From an uncultured Bacilli bacterium (GTDB taxonomy: Bacteria > Bacillota_I > Bacilli_A > RF39 > UBA660), in assembly GCA_947627835.1 (NCBI GenBank), contig CANQXM010000066.1:1-6719 (forward strand): a stretch of DNA of 6,719 bases, given 5' to 3'. The translations under genes were made by a program, and so were the position numbers. The notes beneath the pieces were generated by a model. It was not told the DNA's origin and did no database searches. It worked only from the letters and a program-made list of their open reading frames with translations. Positions 1 to 5,387 of this stretch are shown piece after piece; the first letter of the stretch is position 1; each line of letters starts with the position of its first letter.

Positions 1-6
1 AAAGTT

Positions 7-32
7 TATAAATTTTAATAAAAAAATTTATA
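7..32. repeat. AT-only inverted repeat
   Basis: Positions 7-16 and 23-32 are perfect 10-base inverted complements (TATAAATTTT / AAAATTTATA) with a 6-base spacer. The stem has only A-T pairs, so it would be weak in RNA. It lies just beyond the G-C containing hairpin at 40-65, in non-coding DNA past the end of the glycosyltransferase gene. It could be an extra termination element, or chance symmetry in very AT-rich DNA. No function is assigned. Confidence 0.4.
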
Positions 33-35
33 TAT

Positions 36-66
36 TCGAAAACCCTTAGAAAAAACTAAGGGTTTG
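36..66 (-). terminator. Hairpin, likely terminator of the glycosyltransferase gene
   Basis: Positions 40-49 (AAACCCTTAG) and 56-65 (CTAAGGGTTT) form a perfect 10-bp stem with a six-base A loop (U loop on the minus strand). Read on the minus strand, it lies 34 bases past the glycosyltransferase stop codon, and its 3' arm ends in a run of U before UCG. That is a short but acceptable tail for an intrinsic terminator. On the plus strand it is followed by GTCTAC, not a U tract, so the minus direction is preferred. Confidence 0.6.
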
Positions 67-78
67 TCTACACTCTGG

Positions 79-101
79 GAAGAGCTTAGGGCTCTTTTTT
101 T
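79..101 (+). terminator. Rho-independent terminator of a plus-strand gene left of the window
   Basis: AGAGC at 81-85 pairs with GCTCT at 91-95 around a 5-base loop, and flanking A80-T96 and G79-T97 pairs can extend the stem. It is followed by a T run through position 101. The T tract is on the plus strand, so this should end a transcript entering from the left whose gene lies outside the window. The tail reaches the glycosyltransferase stop codon (100-102), so the two transcripts converge with almost no space between them. Confidence 0.65.
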
Positions 102-1164
102 ATGGGTTTGTCATCATTAACCGGCGAATTTTTTCTTTGATTTCTTCTTCTTTCATTTCTTTTTCTTTGGTTTCTAAATAAATTTTTTGAACGATTTGCA
201 TACGGAAGTTATAGAAGTTTCGCAATTTTAAAAATTTTTGATACATTTCATTATGAAAGGGAGAACCGTATTTTAATTCCGTTAAATGAACGAGGGCACT
301 AATGATTTCTTTTTTCTGTTTTTGTGTGTAATTTTTTGAAAACATCACATCTCTTACACGCTGAAGAGAATTTACTTCTTGACTGCTTCGCAAGGCGCTT
401 TGAAAGTGGTTAAAAAGATCTTCTTTTTGATATTCTTCTTCTAAGAAATCACAACAATCATAAATTTCTAATATTTTATCACTTGGTGTTTGAATATCTT
501 TTAAGGTTGTACTTGCAAGGGTTAGGGAATGACGATAGTGGTAGTTTCCTCCTGGAATTATGATGATTTTGTTAGCTTTGGCAAGCAAAAAGGTACAAAA
601 AGGATAATCTTCCCATTTTTTGTTTTCGATAAATCGGGTATTTTCAATTAAATCTCTTTTAAAAACTTTATTACAAACTCCAGGACTTTCAAATGCTACA
701 TAGAATAGATTTTGTTTGGGATTAATGATTCCGGTTTGATGGTTGAAGGCGTTATTCGTAAAAAAATCTAAACTGATGCGTTTTCCAAAAAATTCTAAGA
801 AACTATTTTGTTTAAAGCGAATGATATCTGGTTTTTCTTCTATGATGGTTTCATTTACTTTTTCATACGTATCTAAATCGAGGTAGTCATCGCTATCTAA
901 AAAAGAGATGTATTCACCGGTGGCTATGTCAAGGCCTTTGTTTCTGGCAACTCCTGGTCCCTGATTGGTGCTATTTTGAATGATTCTTATGCGTGAATCT
1001 TTTTGTTTATAGGTTTCGAGAATTTTTTCAGTTTCATCAGTAGAAGCATCATTAATAATGATGATTTCTAGATCCCGATGAGTTTGGTTCATTAAAGAAT
1101 CTAGGCATTCTTTGATTTTGATATTTGGGTTATATGTTGGTATGATGACGGATATTTTACTCAT
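100..1164 (-). CDS. GT-A family 2 glycosyltransferase
   Basis: This is a 354-residue glycosyltransferase of the GT2 family (inverting, GT-A fold). It is predicted to move a sugar from a nucleotide-sugar donor to a cell-surface glycan, capsule, teichoic-acid-like polymer or glycolipid; the acceptor cannot be read from sequence. The N-terminal domain opens with SVIIPTYN (residues 5-12), followed by the nucleotide-binding NDAST (38-42), GVARNKGL (71-78) and the metal-binding FLDSDD (88-93). A WED motif at 184-186, after CNKVFKRDLI (164-173), is the usual place for the catalytic base in EpsJ/CpsI-like members. The last 25 or so residues are a highly charged Lys/Glu helix with no membrane segment, so the enzyme is probably cytosolic or loosely membrane associated. 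The start is supported by AGGGGA (minus strand, 1177-1172) seven bases before the ATG and by a promoter upstream. It stands alone, divergent from the transporter, with no polysaccharide cluster in view. Family is confident; substrate is unknown. Confidence 0.9.
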   Translation of the reverse strand: MSKISVIIPTYNPNIKIKECLDSLMNQTHRDLEIIIINDASTDETEKILETYKQKDSRIRIIQNSTNQGPGVARNKGLDIATGEYISFLDSDDYLDLDTYEKVNETIIEEKPDIIRFKQNSFLEFFGKRISLDFFTNNAFNHQTGIINPKQNLFYVAFESPGVCNKVFKRDLIENTRFIENKKWEDYPFCTFLLAKANKIIIIPGGNYHYRHSLTLASTTLKDIQTPSDKILEIYDCCDFLEEEYQKEDLFNHFQSALRSSQEVNSLQRVRDVMFSKNYTQKQKKEIISALVHLTELKYGSPFHNEMYQKFLKLRNFYNFRMQIVQKIYLETKEKEMKEEEIKEKIRRLMMTNP

Positions 1165-1171
1165 AAATTCA

Positions 1172-1217
1172 TCCCCTAAATGGTTTGTATTATATCAAGA
1201 ATATTAAAAAAAGTAAA
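1172..1217 (-). promoter_or_regulatory. Promoter and RBS of the glycosyltransferase gene
   Basis: On the minus strand, TATAAT lies at 1194-1189 and is preceded by TGA, giving a full extended -10 (TGATATAAT). A -35-like TTTACT (4 of 6 matches to TTGACA) lies at 1217-1212 with a 17-base spacer. The predicted RNA start is near 1182, followed by the ribosome binding site AGGGGA at 1177-1172. The leader would be under 20 bases, leaving no room for a riboswitch. Confidence 0.7.
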
Positions 1218-1243
1218 AATCAATTTCGGTTTTCTTGGTTTCA

Positions 1244-1252
1244 TGATATAAT
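1244..1252 (+). promoter_or_regulatory. Extended -10 promoter of the cation efflux gene
   Basis: TGATATAAT at 1244-1252 is a perfect extended -10 element (TGn plus TATAAT). No good -35 is found 16-18 bases upstream (TTTCGG at 1224-1229), as is common for extended -10 promoters. The predicted RNA start is about 1259. The in-frame ATG at 1251 lies inside the -10 box and the ATG at 1185 lies upstream of it, so neither should be in the transcript. This fixes the start at 1290. Confidence 0.65.
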
Positions 1253-1277
1253 GGAAAAACAAGAACTTAGAAAGAGT

Positions 1278-1285
1278 AGAAGGGA
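1278..1285 (+). promoter_or_regulatory. RBS that decides the cation efflux start
   Basis: AGAAGGGA at 1278-1285 lies five bases (counted from the end of AAGGG) before the ATG at 1290. No comparable G-rich element lies in front of the in-frame ATGs at 1185 or 1251. Together with the promoter at 1244-1252, this selects the 292-residue form. Confidence 0.75.
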
Positions 1286-1289
1286 TACT

Positions 1290-2168
1290 ATGCGATTTTT
1301 AAAAGTTACAGGAGTAGGAATCATTTCTACTATCGGCAACCTTTTTTTAATGGGAATTAAAATTTTTAGTGGCATTTTGTTTCATAGTCAAGCGATGATT
1401 GCAGATGCTGTCAATAGTATGATGGATATTTTTTCTTCCTTTATGACTTTGATGGGCGGACATATTGGTTCGATGCCTAGAGATGGTGATCATCAATTTG
1501 GCCATGGGAAAGCCGAGTATTTATTTTCGATGTTTGTTAGTATTTCGATGATTGCCAGTTCCATTTTTATTTTTATTGCTGCTATTCGGGAATATGGCGT
1601 TCATGAAGTACAGTTTTCTTATCTTTTGCTTTTTACTTGCGTTTTAACTATTTTGGTTAAATTTGGATTGTATTTATATGCACGATGCGTTTATCAAAAA
1701 ACCAAGAGTTTGCTCGTTTTTTCGAGTATGATCGATCATCGAAATGATATGTTTATTACATTTTTAACGCTTTTATCGGTTGTATTTGCGTATTTCCATG
1801 TCTCTATTTTGGATACGATTGTCGGGGTAGGAATTGCACTTTGGATTGCTTTTACAGGAGCCCAGATTTTTCTAACGAGTTATCACGTGTTAATGGATAA
1901 AGCCATGGATGAAGAAGAAGCCGAAAAGATTCGCAAATTTGTGTTACAACAGCCGGATATTTTAGGACTTACGAAATTTGAAAGTGTTCCATCTGGATAT
2001 CAATATTATTTGGTTTTATCGATCTTGGTGGATGGAGAGATGAAAACGTTTCGTTCCCATGCGATTGCTGATGAATTAGAGAAAGCTATTTTAAAAAATT
2101 TTTCTTCTGTGATGGCTGTGACGATTCATGTAAATCCGATGCAAAAAGAAAAAAGGAAACATCGTTAG
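1290..2168 (+). CDS. Cation diffusion facilitator, probable Mn2+ exporter (MntE-like)
   Basis: This 292-residue inner-membrane transporter belongs to the cation diffusion facilitator family, whose members are proton-coupled dimers that export divalent metals. Six membrane segments are visible at roughly 8-30, 33-57, 77-99, 110-131, 142-168 and 172-193. A cytosolic C-terminal domain of about 90 residues follows, ending near IHVNP (279-283). Family marks are ADAVNSMMD (38-46), GHGKAE (71-76) after the second segment, and DHRND (149-153) in the fifth. The transport-site ligands are N42/D46 and D149/D153. This N-D-D-D set is the one reported for the manganese exporter MntE of Streptococcus pneumoniae; zinc-type members normally carry His or Asp in place of N42 and His in place of D149. 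Manganese is therefore the best guess, but substrate remains inference. A longer reading frame from 1185 adds 35 unlikely residues and is rejected on promoter and RBS grounds. The gene appears monocistronic, and its stop overlaps the murC stop. The leader is about 30 bases, so a yybP-ykoY-type Mn riboswitch is absent. Confidence 0.9.
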   Translation: MRFLKVTGVGIISTIGNLFLMGIKIFSGILFHSQAMIADAVNSMMDIFSSFMTLMGGHIGSMPRDGDHQFGHGKAEYLFSMFVSISMIASSIFIFIAAIREYGVHEVQFSYLLLFTCVLTILVKFGLYLYARCVYQKTKSLLVFSSMIDHRNDMFITFLTLLSVVFAYFHVSILDTIVGVGIALWIAFTGAQIFLTSYHVLMDKAMDEEEAEKIRKFVLQQPDILGLTKFESVPSGYQYYLVLSILVDGEMKTFRSHAIADELEKAILKNFSSVMAVTIHVNPMQKEKRKHR

Positions 2169-2190
2169 TTTGATGTTTCTTCTTTTATTA
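2143..2190. terminator. Bidirectional terminator across two overlapping stop codons
   Basis: GAAACATC (2156-2163) and GATGTTTC (2172-2179) form a perfect 8-bp stem with an 8-base loop that contains both stop codons. On the minus strand the stem is followed by C, a run of six T, C and five more T (2154 down to 2143), a strong intrinsic terminator tail for murC. On the plus strand, extra G-U and A-U pairs extend the stem and the tail is the T-rich CTTTTATTAG (2182-2191), a weaker terminator for the cation efflux gene. The 5' arm is coding sequence of the efflux gene and the 3' arm is coding sequence of murC. Confidence 0.7.
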
Positions 2191-3556
2191 GTGCATAGCC
2201 GATTTGATTTACGGATCCTGCACCGATGGTAATAATGATATCTTCTTTTTGAACGTGGTCTTTTAGGTATTGGATAATTTCTTCATAGGAGTTGATAAAA
2301 CAGCAATTGGGATTTTCTTTTTGGATTAAAACGGCGATATCGTTTGAAGAAATCTTTTCTTTGTTTTCTTCTCTTGCTGCATAGATTTCAGATAGAATGA
2401 TGTGATCAAAGTTTTTTAAAACTTCTGCAAATTCTTTTTTATGAGCACTTGTTCTTGAATAGGTGTGTGGTTCAAAAACAGCCCAAGTTTCGTGATGAGG
2501 AATTTCTTTGATGCTTTCATAGGTTGCTTTGATTTCCGTTGGATGATGGGCGTAATCATCATATACGGGAATGCCTTTGTAGGTTCCAATTTTTTCCATT
2601 CTTCTTTTAGCACCGGTAAATTTTTCTAAGCTTTTTTGAACTACAGGAAGGGGAATTTGATAGTAATCGCAAGTGGCAATTGTAGCAAGCGCGTTTAACA
2701 CATTATGGCGTCCTGGAACTTGCAAGGAGAAGGTGCCAAGTTTTTGACCTTTTTTGTAGCAGGTAAAGGTTGGGTGATGTTCTTCGTTTATGAAGATGTC
2801 CTTGGCTTCATAGTCAGCTTTTTGATTGATGGCATAGGTAATGATTTTTTTATCAATTTTTTTTAGAATTTCTTTGGTGTTTTCATCATCGATGTTTGCA
2901 ATAATGCAACCATCTTTTTTGATGCGGTTTGCAAATTTTATAAATGACTTTTTGATATTTTCAATATTTTTAAAGTAATCTAAGTGGTCGTTATCGATGT
3001 TTAAAATAATTTCCGTTTTGGGATAAAAAGATAAAAAGGAATCTACATATTCACAAGCTTCTAAAATGAAGTAATCGCTATTTCCGGTACGATTGTTTCC
3101 ATGAATGGCGTTTAAGTAAGCTCCGACTTCAATGGTTGGATCTAAGTTTGCTTCTAAAAAGCAAGTTGCAATCATGGAAGTTGTGGTTGTCTTTCCATGG
3201 GTCCCACTAATGCAAATACATTCTTGATAGCATTTGGTAATTAAGCCCAGAAATTCTGAGCGCTCCATAATTTTTTTATGAAGTCTTTCGGCTTCGATTC
3301 TTTCGGGGTCGTCTTCTTTAATTGCTGCTGTATAAACAATTAAATCTGCCGATGCTACCATTTCTTTATGATGACCGATTTGGATATCCAATCCGATTTC
3401 TTTTAAATGACAGGTATTATCACTTTCATGAGCGTCACTTCCGGTGATTTCAAAACCAAAGTGGGTTAGATGTTCGGCAAGACCACTCATGCTGACACCC
3501 CCAATCCCAATCATATGAATTTTTTTATATTCCTTTAGTGGAGTTAGATTTGTCAT
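2165..3556 (-). CDS. murC: UDP-N-acetylmuramate--L-alanine ligase
   Basis: MurC is the cytoplasmic ATP-dependent ligase that adds L-alanine to UDP-MurNAc, the first amino acid of the peptidoglycan stem peptide. The 463-residue protein shows the three-domain Mur ligase order. The UDP-binding Rossmann domain has HMIGIGGVSMSGLA (14-27) and VYTAAI (74-79). The central ATPase domain has the P-loop GTHGKTTTT (118-126) and the LEACEYVDSF stretch. The C-terminal domain has VPGRHNVLNA and DDYAHHPTEI, with H337-H338-P339. The GIGGVSMSGLA signature separates MurC from MurD, MurE and MurF, and the length is normal for the family. An in-frame ATG at 3616 would add 20 residues but lies upstream of the predicted promoter. 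The chosen ATG (3556) has AAGGAAGGG six bases ahead. The gene is transcribed alone, divergently from mraZ, not inside the dcw operon, and converges on the cation efflux gene with a 4-bp overlap of the coding ends. Confidence 0.96.
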   Translation of the reverse strand: MTNLTPLKEYKKIHMIGIGGVSMSGLAEHLTHFGFEITGSDAHESDNTCHLKEIGLDIQIGHHKEMVASADLIVYTAAIKEDDPERIEAERLHKKIMERSEFLGLITKCYQECICISGTHGKTTTTSMIATCFLEANLDPTIEVGAYLNAIHGNNRTGNSDYFILEACEYVDSFLSFYPKTEIILNIDNDHLDYFKNIENIKKSFIKFANRIKKDGCIIANIDDENTKEILKKIDKKIITYAINQKADYEAKDIFINEEHHPTFTCYKKGQKLGTFSLQVPGRHNVLNALATIATCDYYQIPLPVVQKSLEKFTGAKRRMEKIGTYKGIPVYDDYAHHPTEIKATYESIKEIPHHETWAVFEPHTYSRTSAHKKEFAEVLKNFDHIILSEIYAAREENKEKISSNDIAVLIQKENPNCCFINSYEEIIQYLKDHVQKEDIIITIGAGSVNQIGYALIKEETSN

Positions 3557-3562
3557 AGAAAT

Positions 3563-3606
3563 CCCTTCCTTTGCTTTATTATAATTTATGAAAATGAAAA
3601 CGTAAA
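3563..3606 (-). promoter_or_regulatory. murC promoter and RBS
   Basis: On the minus strand, TATAAT at 3583-3578 lies 17 bases downstream of TTTACG at 3606-3601 (4 of 6 matches to TTGACA). The RNA start is expected near 3571, the first base of the ribosome binding site AAGGAAGGG (3571-3563). The leader is thus only about 15 bases. The promoter excludes the upstream in-frame ATG at 3616 as the murC start. Confidence 0.65.
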
Positions 3607-3643
3607 GGGTCTTCATTTTTTCACTTTATTTTTGAATAATCTC

Positions 3644-3672
3644 TTTACAATTTTCTTTTTATCATGTAAGAT
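3644..3672 (+). promoter_or_regulatory. Promoter of the mraZ-rsmH-ftsL-PBP operon
   Basis: TTTACA at 3644-3649 (5 of 6 matches to TTGACA) and TAAGAT at 3667-3672 (4 of 6 matches to TATAAT) are separated by 17 bases. The -10 box runs into the first MraZ repeat, which starts at 3671, and the RNA start near 3679 falls inside the repeat array. A protein bound to the repeats should therefore block RNA polymerase. An alternative -10-like TATCAT at 3660-3665 has no properly spaced -35. Confidence 0.6.
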
Positions 3673-3710
3673 AGTGGTAGATAGTGGTAGGTAGTGGAAG
3701 AAAGTGGGGG
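3671..3710 (+). promoter_or_regulatory. MraZ operator: four tandem 10-bp repeats
   Basis: Four contiguous 10-base units occupy this stretch: ATAGTGGTAG twice (3671-3690), GTAGTGGAAG (3691-3700) and AAAGTGGGGG (3701-3710). Positions 3-7 of each unit are AGTGG, one helical turn apart. MraZ proteins of enteric bacteria bind TGGG-type direct repeats at about 10-bp spacing, and Mollicutes MraZ binds AAAGTG-type repeats, both upstream of mraZ. This array matches that architecture. The first unit overlaps the -10 box, and the last supplies the G-rich ribosome binding site of mraZ. Confidence 0.88.
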
Positions 3711-3716
3711 ATAAAA

Positions 3717-4151
3717 ATGTTCTTAGGAGAGTATCATCACAACATTGATGAAAAGGGACGAATCGTTCTTCCTTCTAAGTTTCGTACTGAACTTAAGGAC
3801 AAATTTATCATTGCTCGCGGTCTTGAAAAATGCTTATATGTTTATTCTTTGGATGATTGGAATAAATTAGTTAGCAAATTAAATACTCTACCTTTTACTA
3901 AGAAAGATGCGCGTTCGTTTATTCGATCTTTCTTCTCTGGTGCCACTTTCTGCGAGTTCGATAATCAAGGAAGAACTTGCATAACCTCCCCACTGGTACG
4001 TTACGCCGGTTTAAACAAAGAATGTGTGGTAATCGGCGCTAACGACCGTATTGAAATTTGGGATGCTCAAACTTGGGAGGAAATTTTACAGAATAATGAA
4101 GAACATTTGGAAGAAATAGCAGAAAATTTGTTTATGGATGGTAATTTATGA
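3717..4151 (+). CDS. mraZ: Transcriptional regulator MraZ
   Basis: MraZ is a DNA-binding regulator that heads the division and cell-wall (dcw) cluster and controls its own operon. The 144-residue protein carries two SpoVT/AbrB-type swapped-hairpin domains. The first has the signature HNIDEKGRIVLPSKFR (8-23) and the second EFDNQGRTCITSP (80-92). The DxKGR (11-15) and DNQGR (82-86) turns are the family's DNA-contact elements; in known homologues the protein forms a ring that reads tandem repeats. Starting at MFLGEYHH gives the standard N-terminus and length. A longer frame from 3684 would begin inside the operator repeats and is rejected. The RBS is the G-run at 3706-3710, six bases before the ATG. 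The TGA stop overlaps the rsmH ATG as ATGA, so translation of rsmH is probably coupled. Confidence 0.97.
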   Translation: MFLGEYHHNIDEKGRIVLPSKFRTELKDKFIIARGLEKCLYVYSLDDWNKLVSKLNTLPFTKKDARSFIRSFFSGATFCEFDNQGRTCITSPLVRYAGLNKECVVIGANDRIEIWDAQTWEEILQNNEEHLEEIAENLFMDGNL

Positions 4152-5092
4152 AACATTATTCCGTCTTAAAGAGTGAAGCACTTGCATCGCTTTGTTTAAA
4201 ACCCGATAGTATTATTGTGGATGCAACCCTTGGTTATGGGGGACATGCAAGTGAAATTTTAAAGCAAATTCCAAATGGTCACTTGTATGCTTTTGATTTA
4301 GATGAAGAAGCTATTTTGTATTCACAAAAACGACTTCAACAAATTGGAAGTAACTTTACCATTATTCATGCCAATTACCGAGAGATGAAAGAGAAGTTAG
4401 CACAGTATTCGGTTTCTAAAGTGGATGGCATCTTATTTGATTTAGGCGTTTCTAGTCCACAAATTGATGATGCAAAACGCGGGTTTTCTTTCATGCAGGA
4501 TGAAAAACTTGACATGCGAATGGACCAAAGCCAAGAGTTGGATGCCAAGAAAGTGATCAATTCTTATTCTGAAGAAGCTCTTTGCGATATCTTTTTTCAC
4601 TATGGTGAAGAGAAGAAGAGCAAGCTGATTGCTAAGAAAATCGTTGCAAAGCGAAAAGAAAAAAGTATTCTTAGAACGCTTGAACTTGTCGAAGTAATCA
4701 AAGAAGCAGTTGGTGCAAATTATTTTTACAAATATCATCCTGAACGAACCATTTTTCAAGCGATTCGCATTGAAGTAAATGAAGAATTAAAATCTCTTCA
4801 TCAGGTTTTACCCGATGCTATTTCCTTATTAAAGAAAGAGGGAAGGCTTTGTGTGATTACCTTTCATTCGTTAGAAGATCGAATTGTCAAACAGGTCTTT
4901 CGCAGTGCGTGTGAAGTCGATGAAGTTGTTAAAAATATTCCCAATGTACCTCTTATGTATCAACCAAAAATGAAACTTGTTTATAAAAAACCACTGGTGG
5001 CAAGTGAAGAAGAATTAAAAGAAAATCGTCGCAGTAAAAGTGCTAAATTGCGTGTTATAGAAAGAGTGATGGAAGATGGCCAAGAAGAATAA
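4148..5092 (+). CDS. rsmH: 16S rRNA (cytosine-1402-N4)-methyltransferase
   Basis: RsmH (MraW) uses S-adenosylmethionine to methylate N4 of C1402 in the 16S rRNA decoding centre. The 314-residue length is typical. The SAM site is VDATLGYGGHASEIL (24-38), with acidic FDLDEEA (49-55) after the second strand. Family signatures follow: DLGVSSPQ (98-105), GFSF, DMRMDQS, YHPERTIFQAIRIEVNEEL (from 196) and GRLCVITFHSLEDR (232-245). YHPERT replaces the more usual HPATRT, a mild variant. The start overlaps the mraZ stop (ATGA); only a weak GGATGG (4136-4141) precedes it, consistent with translational coupling. The 3' end overlaps ftsL by 17 bases. It is the second gene of the dcw operon and presumably under MraZ control. 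Confidence 0.97.
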   Translation: MKHYSVLKSEALASLCLKPDSIIVDATLGYGGHASEILKQIPNGHLYAFDLDEEAILYSQKRLQQIGSNFTIIHANYREMKEKLAQYSVSKVDGILFDLGVSSPQIDDAKRGFSFMQDEKLDMRMDQSQELDAKKVINSYSEEALCDIFFHYGEEKKSKLIAKKIVAKRKEKSILRTLELVEVIKEAVGANYFYKYHPERTIFQAIRIEVNEELKSLHQVLPDAISLLKKEGRLCVITFHSLEDRIVKQVFRSACEVDEVVKNIPNVPLMYQPKMKLVYKKPLVASEEELKENRRSKSAKLRVIERVMEDGQEE

Positions 5093-5372
5093 TTCTGGTA
5101 AAATTTTAAAAGGAGAAAAATTGATTTATTTTGTTGTCTTTTTTGTTATGATTTCAATGCCAATCTGTACGGTACTTACTAAAGCGATGCTTTCTGAAAG
5201 TAATATTGAAGTCGAACAAATGAAAGCAAAGATTGAAAATCAAGAAGATGTCAATGAATCTTTGAGTATGCAAATTGATGAATTGGCTAGTTTAGATAAA
5301 ATTCAAGAAGTTGCGTCTGAAAAAGGATTGAGTTATAATAACGATAATATTAAAGTAATCCATGAATCGTAA
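5076..5372 (+). CDS. ftsL: Cell division protein FtsL
   Basis: This is a small bitopic membrane protein of 98 residues in the FtsL position. FtsL joins FtsB/DivIC and DivIB/FtsQ in the septal complex that activates FtsW and the septal PBP. It has a short, positively charged cytoplasmic tail (1-15), one membrane span at about 16-36, and an extracytoplasmic Glu/Gln-rich heptad region (about 40-75) expected to form a coiled coil. It ends in LDKIQEVASEKGLSY, which resembles the conserved region of FtsL/DivIC proteins. Primary sequence is poorly conserved in this family, so the call rests on topology, size and position between rsmH and the PBP gene. It starts inside rsmH in another frame; the nearest G/A-rich element (AAAGAG, 5061-5066) is weak, suggesting coupling. 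Confidence 0.85.
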   Translation: MAKKNNSGKILKGEKLIYFVVFFVMISMPICTVLTKAMLSESNIEVEQMKAKIENQEDVNESLSMQIDELASLDKIQEVASEKGLSYNNDNIKVIHES

Positions 5373-5387
5373 GAAGGTAGAAAAGTG
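5373..5387 (+). promoter_or_regulatory. RBS and GTG start of the PBP gene
   Basis: GAAGG at 5373-5377 lies seven bases before the GTG at 5385, directly after the ftsL stop codon. A rival start is the in-frame ATG at 5409, with AAAAGG ending at 5404 and only four bases of spacing. The better spacing favours GTG, but the difference is only eight cytoplasmic residues. Confidence 0.55.

Noticed and set aside
36..101. Possible purine- or preQ1-type riboswitch (GTCTAC and AAAAAACTAAGG strings next to hairpins)
   Set aside because: The P1 closing stem, required loop sequences and three-way junction are not present. The AAAAAACTAAGG string is explained by the simple 10-bp hairpin, and no plus-strand gene follows downstream.
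1185..1289. N-terminal extension of the cation efflux protein from ATG 1185 or 1251
   Set aside because: The -10 box at 1247-1252 lies downstream of 1185 and contains the ATG at 1251. The extension lacks family similarity, and the RBS fits only the ATG at 1290.
1259..1289. Mn-sensing yybP-ykoY riboswitch before the transporter
   Set aside because: The predicted leader is only about 30 bases, too short for this riboswitch, and none of its structure is visible.
2416..2613. 65-codon minus-strand frame inside murC
   Set aside because: It is out of frame within a conserved murC region and has no promoter, RBS or recognisable product.
4148..4151. Mollicutes-type reading of UGA as tryptophan, suggested by the MraZ repeat style
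   Set aside because: mraZ ends at TGA in a standard ATGA coupling with rsmH, tryptophans are encoded by TGG, and the genes are complete with the standard code.
4375..4759. Two minus-strand frames (61 and 105 codons) opposite rsmH
   Set aside because: They are antisense shadows of a strongly conserved methyltransferase, with no initiation signals or family motifs.
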